Part shown: positions 1-10,582 of the stretch, in pieces
Layout: every line of letters starts with the position of its first letter
How positions within the stretch are numbered: the first letter of the stretch is position 1
NCBI GenBank assembly: GCA_024280535.1
Contig: JAJRPY010000124.1
Location: forward strand, 1-28,525
DNA from: Gammaproteobacteria bacterium
GTDB taxonomy: Bacteria > Pseudomonadota > Gammaproteobacteria > PS1 > Pseudothioglobaceae
Direction: 5' to 3'
DNA length: 28,525 bases
Notes under the pieces: generated by a model
Database searches by the model: none
The model's input: the letters and a program-made list of their open reading frames with translations, nothing else
What the model was told of the DNA's origin: nothing
Translations under genes and position numbers: made by a program

Positions 1-212
1 ACCAACAAGCATTACAACAAGATGAGGTGCAGATTATCATTCAAGTGAATGGCAAATTACGCGCCAAACTGAAGATGAATGCCGATACCGACCAATCAAT
101 TATGCAGGCTCAAGCATTAGCCGATGATAATGTGAGTAAATTTACTCATGACAAAACTATTGTTAAAGTGATTGTTGTGCCTAATAAGTTGGTTAATATT
201 GTGACTCAGTAA
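1..212 (+). CDS. leuS: Leucyl-tRNA synthetase, C-terminal end (partial)
   Basis: This is the last 70 codons of a gene entering from the left edge, ending in TAA at 210-212. LeuS charges tRNA-Leu with leucine in the cytoplasm. The visible part is the C-terminal tRNA-binding domain: the family motif VNGKLRAK, then a helix, then the ending VIVVPNKLVNIV, which closely parallels the end of E. coli LeuS. The catalytic and editing domains lie outside the window. The next gene is convergent, so leuS ends its transcription unit here, unlike E. coli where lptE and holA follow. No clear hairpin terminator was seen in the 139 bases between them. Confidence 0.93.
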   Translation, partial: QQALQQDEVQIIIQVNGKLRAKLKMNADTDQSIMQAQALADDNVSKFTHDKTIVKVIVVPNKLVNIVTQ

Positions 213-351
213 GGACGCAATAATCGTCATTTTTCTAACTTTATATTGAAATAATACCCAAGGTTATGATGCCAATTAAAGTGGTTATATCATCAAATTC
301 ATAACACTAACAACTCTATTTTATGACTTAACAGTAGCGGTTACGTATTTT

Positions 352-1227
352 TTATTCTGCAAAGTTGAGTGAGTCTAAGCTGATTTTTTTTGAATGGTTG
401 AAAGCGCGTTTACTTATCTTAAAATCAGTGAATTTCTCTTTGCCAAAAGATAATTGTGTTTTGAGGCGTGTGTAATTGGTTCGTTTAACAGAGTCATTGG
501 ATTTATCAGTGCCAATTTCTAAAGTGATTGATGAGCTGAGTTGAATTTCTACCCCTAAAACGGTGCCTTTAATGTCAGACGACCCATTGATACCGTCCCA
601 ATAATACTGGGTGGCCTTGATGGTTGCCCATGGTAGATAAGGGACGCGAGTGGCGAGGTTGATGTTATAACCTGTTAATATTTCCTCAGAATAACCTTTG
701 ATGATTTTTTTATCTGAAAGTGGAAAATATTGATTAATACTGGCAGTAAAATTGGCTTTTTGGTACTCTAGGCCTATGGATGCGCGTTTGTGCTTGGATT
801 TTATTTCATAATTGGTGAATAGATTAATACCAACAATAGATCGACCTTGTCCTAGCAATTGTCGATAGCCTATGCCAAGATTAAAGGCGGATCTGCGTTC
901 ATTTTGGTTTTTACTTGAAGAGAATTGACCTTGAAGAAAGGTTAATCGTTTGCTGTTTTTGCTTAACTTACTTAGGGGTTGGATGGTTCTGATGCCGTAA
1001 CTTGATTTTTTTAAATCAATGCCATTAATATTGATTCTAACATGACCATTACCAAACCGCTTGACTTTATCATTAGTGTTGTCAACTTCAGCAAGAGTAA
1101 GATTAAAAGATAAGATTAAAACACTAAAAACTAAACACTGTTTGAATTTGGTTAATAGATTAAAGAAAATATTTTTAATCTTTTGGGTGATATTAGGGAT
1201 GTTTTTTAATGGTATTTTCATTGTCAT
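352..1227 (-). CDS. Inverse autotransporter (intimin/invasin-type) beta-barrel protein without passenger
   Basis: The 291-residue product has a long basic N-region, then a hydrophobic core ending LTLA with likely cleavage after residue 46, so it looks like an extended signal peptide. Residues of about 60-270 show the alternating polar/hydrophobic strands of the inverse-autotransporter beta domain. The clearest marks are FNLGIGYRQLL, VGINLFTNYE followed by HKRASIGLEYQ, and the downstream YLPWATIKATQYYWDG. In intimin and invasin this outer-membrane barrel exports a C-terminal chain of Ig-like adhesion domains. Here the gene stops after the last predicted strand, leaving only about 20 further residues, so no passenger is present. 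A TATAAT-like box lies upstream on the minus strand (1253-1258), but I see no good -35 or Shine-Dalgarno. The start could also be the ATG two codons later. Whether it is a working minimal porin or a truncated adhesin is not settled by the sequence. Confidence 0.8.
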   Translation of the reverse strand: MTMKIPLKNIPNITQKIKNIFFNLLTKFKQCLVFSVLILSFNLTLAEVDNTNDKVKRFGNGHVRININGIDLKKSSYGIRTIQPLSKLSKNSKRLTFLQGQFSSSKNQNERRSAFNLGIGYRQLLGQGRSIVGINLFTNYEIKSKHKRASIGLEYQKANFTASINQYFPLSDKKIIKGYSEEILTGYNINLATRVPYLPWATIKATQYYWDGINGSSDIKGTVLGVEIQLSSSITLEIGTDKSNDSVKRTNYTRLKTQLSFGKEKFTDFKISKRAFNHSKKISLDSLNFAE

Positions 1228-1294
1228 TTTAATAAAAAAAATAATTAATAGAATTATACGATAATTATGTGACTGTATTTTTTGCTTTTAAACT

Positions 1295-1494
1295 TTAAAA
1301 GACCTTTATATAAATAGGGATGATTAGCAAAATTCAATTTTTAATCAATGGGTGATTTTCTTAAACCCAACCCTAGCAGGGTCAGCGCTACACAGCAATC
1401 CTCTGGGAGGAGTAAACTAGGGTTTAAAAAATTGCCAAGTGACTGAAAAGTGGATTTTTGATGATTATTACTATTTATACAAAGGTCTCTTTAA
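1295..1494. repeat. MITE-like element, copy A (TTAA-flanked, 25-base terminal inverted repeats)
   Basis: Non-coding element filling most of the 355-base gap between the barrel gene and prk. Its ends are inverted repeats (1293-1317 and 1471-1495, 22 of 25 bases matching by eye), sharing the core AGACCTTT followed by TATAAATAG. TTAA stands at both borders (1295-1298 and 1491-1494), which suggests a duplicated target site. Inside, TAAACCCAACCCTAG near 1355 faces CTAGGGTTTAA near 1428 and can form a hairpin. The minus strand of 19561-19730 matches it along both arms, while copy A carries about 30 extra central bases. There is no open reading frame for a transposase, so it would need one supplied in trans. 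The family name is not assigned. Confidence 0.75.
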
Positions 1495-1537
1495 GCATCA
1501 TTCATGGTTTAGACTGATTTTTTTATTTTCGCTTAAC

Positions 1538-1565
1538 AAAAAACCCAGTAAAAACTGGGTTTTTT
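1538..1565 (-). terminator. Rho-independent terminator after prk
   Basis: A perfect 12-base stem (1538-1549 with 1554-1565, core ACCCAGT/ACTGGGT) with an AAAA loop. On the minus strand it is followed by a T run just downstream of the prk stop codon. The A/T flanks are symmetrical, so it could also stop transcription from the left. Confidence 0.88.
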
Positions 1566-1582
1566 AAAAAAAAGTTATTTAT

Positions 1583-2470
1583 TTATTTATTGGCAATCAA
1601 CCCATGAATGATTGGATATAAAATCACTTCCATAGCCAAACCCATTTTATTACCAGGTACAACAATTGTATTGCGTCTGGACATAAATGAACCTTCAATA
1701 ATGGTCTTTACATGAGCAAAATCAACAGGAGTTTTCTCCAAATTATTAAAATGAATAACAACAAGTGACTCATCTGGCGTAGGTATATCGCGAGCGATGA
1801 AAGGATTGGAGGTATCTACTGTAGCAATGCGCTGAAAATTGATATCAGTTTGTGAGAATTGCGGGGTGATATAGTTGATATAATCAGGCATTCTGCTTAA
1901 AATAGTATCTACTGTTTCTTCGGCAGAATAGCCTCGTTCCGTATTATCACGATGAATTTTTTGAATCCACTCAAGGTTGATACTCGGAACCACGCCGACT
2001 TTTAAATCGCCATATTGTGCCATATCTACGCCATCAGCAACAACAGCACCATGCAAACCTTCATAGAATAATAAATCTGTGCCCGTGCCAACTTTTTCCC
2101 ATGATGTAAATTCACCTGGGTTAAGGTTAGTGCCAAATTTAGCATTATGTGCTTGAGCTTCTTCATCAGAATGGAGGTAATAACGACGTTCGCATTCGCC
2201 TGTGGTGCCGTAATTTTTAAAACTTTGTTCGATTTTTTCAAATAAATTAGTGTCTGGGCCGAAGTGGGAAAAAAAGTTATTACCTTGTTCTTTTTGTTCT
2301 TGTACGGCTTTTTTCATAGAAACGCGGTCGTATTTATGAAAACTATCACCCTCAACAATCAAAGGCTCAATACCTTCTTTTTTAAAAATGTGCTCAAATG
2401 CACGTTTGACAAACGTAGTGCCAGCACCTGATGAACCTGTTACTACAACAACGGGATGTTTTTTTGACAT
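1583..2470 (-). CDS. prk: Phosphoribulokinase (proteobacterial class I)
   Basis: Converts ribulose 5-phosphate plus ATP to ribulose 1,5-bisphosphate, the substrate of RuBisCO, in the cytoplasm. It is the reaction, with RuBisCO, that marks an autotroph using the Calvin cycle. The 295-residue length fits the octameric bacterial class. The nucleotide loop GSSGAGTT (residues 12-19) lacks the usual Walker lysine, as is normal in this class. EGDSFHKYDR follows, with D42 in the place of the catalytic aspartate of the Rhodobacter enzyme. FYEGLHG and the final conserved SFMSRRNTIVVPG stretch are also present. It starts 24 bases after the gyrB stop with no promoter seen, and ends in a strong terminator, so it is probably read through from gyrB. 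Placing a carbon-fixation kinase in the replication cluster is unusual. Confidence 0.97.
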   Translation of the reverse strand: MSKKHPVVVVTGSSGAGTTFVKRAFEHIFKKEGIEPLIVEGDSFHKYDRVSMKKAVQEQKEQGNNFFSHFGPDTNLFEKIEQSFKNYGTTGECERRYYLHSDEEAQAHNAKFGTNLNPGEFTSWEKVGTGTDLLFYEGLHGAVVADGVDMAQYGDLKVGVVPSINLEWIQKIHRDNTERGYSAEETVDTILSRMPDYINYITPQFSQTDINFQRIATVDTSNPFIARDIPTPDESLVVIHFNNLEKTPVDFAHVKTIIEGSFMSRRNTIVVPGNKMGLAMEVILYPIIHGLIANK

Positions 2471-2494
2471 ATATTTCTCCTAAGTTTAAATAAA

Positions 2495-4949
<2,455 letters not shown>

Positions 4950-5008
4950 CATCATACAAGTTTTTTTACTGATTGATTAGTCGGTTTTACTTGATTAAAT
5001 AGTAATGG

Positions 5009-6094
5009 TTATTGTTGGCTAATCACACCTTCATTGATTTCAAAAATACGGCAATTTTTTGAATCTATGCTTAATAAATTTGAAGTAATGTCTGTCATAA
5101 ATATTTGAACTTTTAAACGTTTCAAAAAAAATAAAATAGTTTGAATTTTGCTTGCGTCTAATTCTGAAGAAATATCATCAATTAGTACGATAGGGTAAAT
5201 ATTATGCTTAACCATCATAGATACCTGAGTTAGCCAAAAAACCATAGACAATGTTTTTTGCTCTCCTCGAGAAAGTAGGTATTCTTCTTGTTGCTTTAAA
5301 TAAAATTTAAGATTGGCTTTATGGGGTCCGTAATTCAAACATTTTGATTTAAATAAAAATTGTTTACTTTTTAATAAGTATTGGTAAATACTATCAACAT
5401 TTAATGCATCTACTTCTTTTGGCCAGCCGGATTTAAATTCATAATTAAACGATTCTACTGAACTAAATAATAGTGATAAATCTTTAATCAATTCAGTAGA
5501 GTTGGTTTGTTTTAATTGGGTTAAATAGTCTTGTCTTGCTTGGGTAATTAAGGTGGATAAGCGTGCAATCTCTAAAAACCAATCATCAAGTTGCTGGTCT
5601 TTTTGTTGGAGTAATAAAATATTAATATTTTTTAATGTTTTATTGTATTTCTTAACATCGGATAAAAATCTATGTTTCACGTGAAACACCCCCCAATCTA
5701 AATAGGATCTTTTATTTTTAGGTGTGCCGTTGACAATAAAACCTTTATCTGGAGTGATAATTTGAATTGGTAATACTTTTGATAATTCACCACTGTTTTT
5801 TAATCGTATTTGATCAATATTGATAATTGTTTTTTGCTTGGATTTTTCTAATTTAATTCGATAATCATCTACTTGCGCATCAAGTTGAAATTTTTGTTGA
5901 CCTAATTCGATTAATTCTCTTAATGATTTGGTTTTAAAAGAACGATTATGACCTAAATAATAAATTGCTTCAATAAGATTGGTTTTCCCATGGGCGTTAT
6001 CAGCAATAAACAAATTTAAGTGTTTACCAGGCTCAATATATTGATGATTAAGGTTGCGAAACTGCGTGATAGCCAGTTTGTGAATAACTGCCAT
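5009..6094 (-). CDS. recF: DNA replication/repair ATPase RecF
   Basis: SMC-like ATPase that works with RecO and RecR to load RecA on gapped DNA. At 361 residues it is normal length. Walker A is ADNAHGKT (residues 31-38), where the usual first glycine is alanine, still fitting the [AG]xxxxGK[ST] pattern. LSRGEQKTL is the ABC signature, and VLIDDISSELD is Walker B plus the D-loop. The DWGVFHVKH stretch near residue 138 is a conserved RecF region, and here it also encodes a perfect parS palindrome (5673-5688). It lies 17 bases downstream of dnaN, in the standard dnaA-dnaN-recF-gyrB order. Confidence 0.95.
   Translation of the reverse strand: MAVIHKLAITQFRNLNHQYIEPGKHLNLFIADNAHGKTNLIEAIYYLGHNRSFKTKSLRELIELGQQKFQLDAQVDDYRIKLEKSKQKTIINIDQIRLKNSGELSKVLPIQIITPDKGFIVNGTPKNKRSYLDWGVFHVKHRFLSDVKKYNKTLKNINILLLQQKDQQLDDWFLEIARLSTLITQARQDYLTQLKQTNSTELIKDLSLLFSSVESFNYEFKSGWPKEVDALNVDSIYQYLLKSKQFLFKSKCLNYGPHKANLKFYLKQQEEYLLSRGEQKTLSMVFWLTQVSMMVKHNIYPIVLIDDISSELDASKIQTILFFLKRLKVQIFMTDITSNLLSIDSKNCRIFEINEGVISQQ
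5673..5688. promoter_or_regulatory. parS centromere site (perfect consensus) inside recF
   Basis: TGTTTCACGTGAAACA is the full 16-base palindrome bound by chromosomal ParB. It reads through recF as codons for FHVKH, so it serves protein and chromosome segregation at once. Its position about 1.7 kb from the dnaA-dnaN gap fits the usual clustering of parS near the origin. parA and parB are not in this window. Confidence 0.88.
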
Positions 6095-6111
6095 ACGATT
6101 AATTTAAAAAA

Positions 6112-7215
6112 TTAAATACGCATTGGCATAACAACATATTGATAAGTTTCATCTTCTGGACTGCTCAACATACAAGATTGATTTTCGCCACCAGGTACTA
6201 CCATATTAACTTCATTAGTGGTTAATTTGGTTAGAATTGCGATTAAATAATGGATATTAAAACCTATTTCGATTTCTTTATCAAAATTCTTAATATTGAT
6301 TTGTGTGTTAGCTTGTCCTCTTTCAGAATGGGAAAAAATGTTTAATTGTGATTCTTTAAAAATTAATTTAACTCCGCTGGTACGTTCATCAACAAAAATT
6401 AATGCTTGTTGTAATGAGTTTAAAAATTCTAATCGATCAATTAAGATAGTATTTTCAAAATCAGTTGGTATTACTTGTAAATAATTAGGAAAGTTACCAT
6501 CAATTAATCGACTAATAATGGTTGTATTGTCGCTATTGAGGTAAAAATAATTGTTTGATAAATGAATATCTACCTCTGAATGTTTACTTTTACTTAAAAT
6601 TTTGGTCAGTTCTTGCACTGCTTTTTTAGGTAGGATAACTGCTCTTTTTTCTGCAAGACTATTGGTTTGTGTTACCTCACCAATGGATAAACGATGGCCA
6701 TCAGTTGCTACAACCGTGATACTATTTTGATTAACTTCAAAGTATAAACCGTTTAAATAGGCTCTAATATCTTGATTACCCATCGAAAAACTGGTTTTTT
6801 CAATTAATTCTTTGAGTTGTTGGCAATTAATATTAATAACATCACTATTTTCAATTTTTGGTAGTGAGTGAAATTCTTGGTGATTAAAAGTGTTTAGTTC
6901 AAATGAATTTTTATTGGTTTTAATATATATTTTTGATTGTTCAATAATAAATTCAATAATAGTGGATTCAGGTAATTTTTTAATAATATCAATTAAATCT
7001 TTAGCGGAGATAGTAAAAGAGATTTCTTCTTGTGTTTGCACAGCACGGGAAGCTTTAATTTCAATTTCCATATCTGTGGTTGTTAAAGTCAATTGTTTAT
7101 CTTTTAATTGAATTAGTACATGCGACAGAATAGGTAGGGTTTGTTTTTTTTCAACAACACCGATAACGGCGTCTAAAGGTTCGAGTAATTCTTTAACAGT
7201 AAGTTGTGTGTTCAT
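6112..7215 (-). CDS. dnaN: DNA polymerase III beta subunit (sliding clamp)
   Basis: Ring-shaped clamp that tethers DNA polymerase III and other enzymes to DNA. The 367-residue product has the three-fold clamp architecture. The N-terminal KELLEPLDAVIGVVEKKQTLPILSHVLI, the central YLNGLYFEV and ATDGHRLS, and the invariant C-terminal MPMRI that lines the partner-binding groove are all present. ATG at 7215 is the natural start. It follows dnaA after a 212-base AT-rich gap with DnaA-box-like sites and precedes recF by 17 bases. Confidence 0.96.
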   Translation of the reverse strand: MNTQLTVKELLEPLDAVIGVVEKKQTLPILSHVLIQLKDKQLTLTTTDMEIEIKASRAVQTQEEISFTISAKDLIDIIKKLPESTIIEFIIEQSKIYIKTNKNSFELNTFNHQEFHSLPKIENSDVININCQQLKELIEKTSFSMGNQDIRAYLNGLYFEVNQNSITVVATDGHRLSIGEVTQTNSLAEKRAVILPKKAVQELTKILSKSKHSEVDIHLSNNYFYLNSDNTTIISRLIDGNFPNYLQVIPTDFENTILIDRLEFLNSLQQALIFVDERTSGVKLIFKESQLNIFSHSERGQANTQINIKNFDKEIEIGFNIHYLIAILTKLTTNEVNMVVPGGENQSCMLSSPEDETYQYVVMPMRI

Positions 7216-7427
7216 TCAAAAATCCTTTTATTAAATATTATTGTTATTATTAGTAGTGTTATTTTTGGTGAATAAATAGTTTTTTTCTTTAAAAATTGAT
7301 TATTTAAGTTGTTGATAGTTTGTTAGTATTTTATGTAAAAAAATGTGTATAAGGTTATAAATTTCATTTTTTACTTAAGTTATGCTTTTTATCCACTGGT
7401 TAATGGATAACTTAGTTGTGGATATGT
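7216..7427. other. Candidate replication origin / DnaA-box region between dnaA and dnaN
   Basis: A 212-base non-coding gap, strongly AT-rich on the dnaN side. Three DnaA-box-like nonamers sit toward dnaA: 7344-7352 (minus, TTATACACA, matching TTATNCACA), 7389-7397 (plus, TTATCCACT, one mismatch) and 7417-7425 (minus, ATATCCACA, one mismatch). A long AT tract beside boxes is the arrangement of an origin with an unwinding element, and dnaA-dnaN is a known origin location in several gammaproteobacteria. It may instead be only a DnaA-regulated dnaN promoter. Confidence 0.6.
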
Positions 7428-8726
7428 TTATAAGTTGGCTAATTTTAGTTTAATAACATCATAGTCGTTTTTTATTTCAGTACTAATTAGCATTTTTTCA
7501 TTTATTTTTTTAATGGCGTGGATAACAGTAGAATGGTCTCTATTGCCAAATTGTTTGCCAATTTTGTTGAGTGACAAAGCGCTTAATTCGTGGCAAATAT
7601 AAATAGCCATTTGTCGAGCCAATACAGTGTGTTGTTTGCGAGATTTAGAGCTGAGGTCTGATATGGTTAGTGCATAATGTTTGGAGACTTCTTTTTGAAT
7701 ATCGTTGACATCAACATTGGTAATACGAGGTTGGATTAAATCGCCAAGTGCTGTTTCTACCACTTCTTTAGAGAGGGTTAATTGATCTATTCTGGAAAAA
7801 TCAACAAAGGCTTTTAATTTTAACAGTGCACCTTCTAAATCTCTAACATTTGAGGTAATGTGTCCGGCTATAAACAAGGCCAAATCTTCTGTTAGGTTGA
7901 TGTTTATTTTTTCAGTGTGTGACTTTTTTAATAAAATGGCAGCGCGCATTTCTAATTCTGGCGGGGTTAATTGTAGGTTTAATCCTTGCGAAAATCTTGT
8001 TTTAAGGCGATTTTCTAAGGAAATAATATTTTTAGGCGGTTGATCACAGGTGAAGATAATTTGTTTTTGACCATTAAATAAAAAATTAAATATGTGAAAA
8101 AACTCTTCTTGAGATTTCTCCTTGCCTGCAATTAAATGAATATCATCAACTAATAATAAATCTGCTGACTGGTAAAAAAGTTTGATGTTTTCAATGGTTT
8201 TGTGCCTAAGGCTGGAGGTTATATTTCTAACGAAATCCATTAAAGGCACATATAATACTTTTAAATTAGGATTTTTAGCCTTGGCTAGATGACCTGCTGC
8301 TTGCATTAAGTGGGTTTTTCCTAGCCCTGACCCACCATAAATAATAAAAGGGTTGTAAGGCGAGGCTTTTATATTTTCTGCAATTTGTTTGGTGGCGCCA
8401 TAGGCCATTTGATTAGCGCTTCCAAGCACTAAATTATCAAATGTATAGTCTTCAAATAAGGGGGTTGAATGTTGTTTTATTGTAGTGTTTGTTGGTGTAA
8501 CCACCCCAATAGAGATGGTTAAATTTTTATTATGCTGACGAACGGCACTTTTAATTTGGGGTTTTAAATGTTTGCTAACATAGTCTTTAATTTTAGCAGT
8601 GGGGGCTAATAAGGATAATTGTTCTTTATTTTCAAGGGCAGTTAGTGGCTGTACCCAGACACTGTATTGTGATAATGGAATAGTATCCTTTAGTGTGTTT
8701 AAACATTGAGACCAAGTTTGTGACAT
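7428..8726 (-). CDS. dnaA: Chromosomal replication initiator DnaA
   Basis: ATP-dependent initiator that binds DnaA boxes and opens the origin. The product has 432 residues, a little shorter than E. coli because the linker domain II (about residues 75-92) is brief. Domain I begins TWSQCLNTLKDTIPLSQYSVW. The AAA+ core has Walker A GGSGLGKT (131-138) and Walker B LLLVDD (190-195). Domain IV carries the helix-turn-helix signature in GNRDHSTVIHAIKKI, which contacts the box. The ATG at 8726 has no clear Shine-Dalgarno. The gene is divergent from the UPF0114 gene, with a short shared spacer that must hold or overlap both promoters. Confidence 0.97.
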   Translation of the reverse strand: MSQTWSQCLNTLKDTIPLSQYSVWVQPLTALENKEQLSLLAPTAKIKDYVSKHLKPQIKSAVRQHNKNLTISIGVVTPTNTTIKQHSTPLFEDYTFDNLVLGSANQMAYGATKQIAENIKASPYNPFIIYGGSGLGKTHLMQAAGHLAKAKNPNLKVLYVPLMDFVRNITSSLRHKTIENIKLFYQSADLLLVDDIHLIAGKEKSQEEFFHIFNFLFNGQKQIIFTCDQPPKNIISLENRLKTRFSQGLNLQLTPPELEMRAAILLKKSHTEKININLTEDLALFIAGHITSNVRDLEGALLKLKAFVDFSRIDQLTLSKEVVETALGDLIQPRITNVDVNDIQKEVSKHYALTISDLSSKSRKQHTVLARQMAIYICHELSALSLNKIGKQFGNRDHSTVIHAIKKINEKMLISTEIKNDYDVIKLKLANL

Positions 8727-8790
8727 AATGACTGTTTTAAATCACAGTAATGATATACTTAAATATTATATTGCTTTAAGAGAGGCACAA

Positions 8791-9309
8791 ATGAATGCTT
8801 TAGAAAAGTATTTTGAAAAAATGTTGTGGAGCACTAGGCTAATGGTTTTGGCGGCGGTTATTTCCTCATTATTATTGTCACTTATGTTGTTTGTTATTAC
8901 CGCAATTGATGTTGCGGGCATTATTGCACATGCAGCGGATTATCTGAGTGCCACTTCGGAGTTAAAAAAGACGTTAAAAATTGATATGATTGCCCATACA
9001 GTGGGGTCAATTGATGGGTTTTTATTGGCAACCATTTTGTTGATTTTTTCATTGGGCTTATATGAGTTATTTATTAGTGATATTGATGAGGCGAAAACAA
9101 GCGAGCAGTCATCCAAGGTATTGGTGATTAATTCTTTGGATGATTTAAAATCAAAATTAGCCAAAGTTATTTTAATGATTTTGGTGGTGACTTTCTTTGA
9201 AGTGTCCTTGTCAATGACATTTACAGGGGCGTTGGATTTGCTTTATTTCTCTTTGGGTATTTTAATGGTGTCGCTGGCTTTGTATTTTGGCTCTAAGTCA
9301 TCTCATTAA
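8791..9309 (+). CDS. UPF0114 (YqhA-like) inner-membrane protein
   Basis: From ATG 8791 the product is 172 residues, close to E. coli YqhA (164). I chose this start because AAGAGAGG (8778-8785) lies five bases upstream. An earlier in-frame ATG at 8728 has no such site and would place the gene one base from dnaA. Four hydrophobic segments are visible at about residues 17-40, 73-92, 125-142 and 147-165. Family marks are LEKYFEKMLWSTRL at the N-terminus, SIDGFLLATILLIFSLGLYE, and SLDDLKSKLAKVI before the third segment. The molecular function of the family is not established. tpiA follows after 70 bases on the same strand. Confidence 0.8.
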   Translation: MNALEKYFEKMLWSTRLMVLAAVISSLLLSLMLFVITAIDVAGIIAHAADYLSATSELKKTLKIDMIAHTVGSIDGFLLATILLIFSLGLYELFISDIDEAKTSEQSSKVLVINSLDDLKSKLAKVILMILVVTFFEVSLSMTFTGALDLLYFSLGILMVSLALYFGSKSSH

Positions 9310-9322
9310 GTCTATATAGTCG

Positions 9323-9351
9323 TTGATTTTTATTGTCAAATAGCGTAACAT
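9323..9351 (+). promoter_or_regulatory. Possible tpiA promoter
   Basis: TTGATT (9323-9328) and TAACAT (9346-9351) lie 17 bases apart, about 28 bases before the tpiA start. Each hexamer matches four of six consensus bases, so this is only a plausible site. Confidence 0.35.
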
Positions 9352-9379
9352 CCACTTCTTTTATCGTTAGAGAATAATT

Positions 9380-10126
9380 ATGCGCCAAGTTATTGTTGCA
9401 GGCAATTGGAAGATGAACGGATCAAAAGAGACGGTTAATACATTGGTAATGGGTATTTTGGCAGGCATGTCTGAGGTTAATTCAACCGTTATTGTATGCG
9501 TGCCATCGCCTTATTTATCCCAAGTTGAGGCGTTGACGACTCACTCTCAATTAAATCTTGGTGCACAGGATTTAAATGTTAACGCATCAGGGGCATTTAC
9601 TGGCGAAGTGAGTGCTGATATGATTAAAGATTTTGGTGCGCAATATGTGATTGTTGGTCATTCTGAGCGTAGAAGTCTATATGCTGAAACCGATGCAGTG
9701 GTTGCCAATAAAGTACAAGTGGCACTTGATAATGGCCTTACGCCTATTTTTTGTATTGGTGAAACCCTAGCAGAAAGAGACTCTGGCCAGATGGAAAGCG
9801 TTGTTATGCGTCAAATTCAGGCAGTGATTGATTTATCAGGCATTGATGCGTTTAAACATATTATTATTGCCTATGAGCCAGTTTGGGCAATTGGGACTGG
9901 TGTTACTGCTACTCCTCAACAAGCCCAAGATGCACATGCATTTATTCGTTCAATATTGGCACAAAATGATGCCAATATTGCACAATCGACTGCTATTTTA
10001 TATGGTGGCAGTATGAACCCTAACAACGCTGCTGAATTGATTGGCTGTGAAGATATTGATGGCGGTTTGATAGGTGGGGCTTCGCTTAAAGCAGAAGATT
10101 TTTTACAAATTTGTAAGGTAGGTTAA
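9380..10126 (+). CDS. tpiA: Triose-phosphate isomerase
   Basis: Interconverts dihydroxyacetone phosphate and glyceraldehyde 3-phosphate in glycolysis, gluconeogenesis and the Calvin cycle. The 248-residue TIM barrel shows all active-site parts: NWKMNG with K11, VGHSERR with catalytic H94, AYEPVWAIGTG with catalytic E166 and the mobile loop, and GGSMNP with GLIGGASL binding phosphate. ATG 9380 is preceded by AGAGAATA. secG begins two bases after the stop, the same tpiA-secG neighbourhood found in many proteobacteria, so the two are co-transcribed. Confidence 0.97.
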   Translation: MRQVIVAGNWKMNGSKETVNTLVMGILAGMSEVNSTVIVCVPSPYLSQVEALTTHSQLNLGAQDLNVNASGAFTGEVSADMIKDFGAQYVIVGHSERRSLYAETDAVVANKVQVALDNGLTPIFCIGETLAERDSGQMESVVMRQIQAVIDLSGIDAFKHIIIAYEPVWAIGTGVTATPQQAQDAHAFIRSILAQNDANIAQSTAILYGGSMNPNNAAELIGCEDIDGGLIGGASLKAEDFLQICKVG

Positions 10127-10128
10127 TT

Positions 10129-10572
10129 ATGTCGTTTCAGATTATTTTAATTATTCATGTGTTGTTGGCGTTAAGCCTAGTTGCACTTATATTAATGCAA
10201 CATGGTAAGGGTGCAGATGCGGGTGCTGCCTTTGGTGCGGGTGCCGCCGGTTCGGTATTTGGTGCGCGTGGTGCCAATTCTTTTATGTATAAATTAACTG
10301 CTAGTGTGGCAGTTGGTTTTTTTATGACCAGCCTAACATTGGCTTATCTGGCCACCAATGAAGTCGATGCTAATAAGCAAACAACCAGTATTATGGAGTC
10401 AGCCGCATCTTCTGATGTGCCAAGCGCTTCGCCAGTGGATGCGAAAACAAAGACTGATGATGTTCCAGTGGTTGTCTCACCTGTTGTTACAGACACAGAG
10501 ACTAAGACTGATGAAGTGCCAATGATTTCACCAGTTGATACAGAAACAAAGGTTAAGGATGTTTCTAAATAG
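10129..10572 (+). CDS. secG: Preprotein translocase subunit SecG with extended tail
   Basis: Small inner-membrane subunit of the SecYEG channel. The family core is residues 1-83: a first membrane segment ending ALILMQHGKG, the conserved glycine/alanine-rich loop GADAGAAFGAGAAGSVFGARGA, and a second membrane segment around SVAVGFFMTSLTLAYLA. The remaining 60 or so residues form a low-complexity acidic/threonine-rich tail with an imperfect internal repeat (TKTDDVPVVVSPV, then TKTDEVPMISPVD). E. coli SecG has 110 residues and also ends in a low-complexity tail, so the extension is probably unstructured. tRNA-Leu follows after 10 bases, as in E. coli. Confidence 0.94.
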   Translation: MSFQIILIIHVLLALSLVALILMQHGKGADAGAAFGAGAAGSVFGARGANSFMYKLTASVAVGFFMTSLTLAYLATNEVDANKQTTSIMESAASSDVPSASPVDAKTKTDDVPVVVSPVVTDTETKTDEVPMISPVDTETKVKDVSK

Positions 10573-10582
10573 TTAAGTATTT

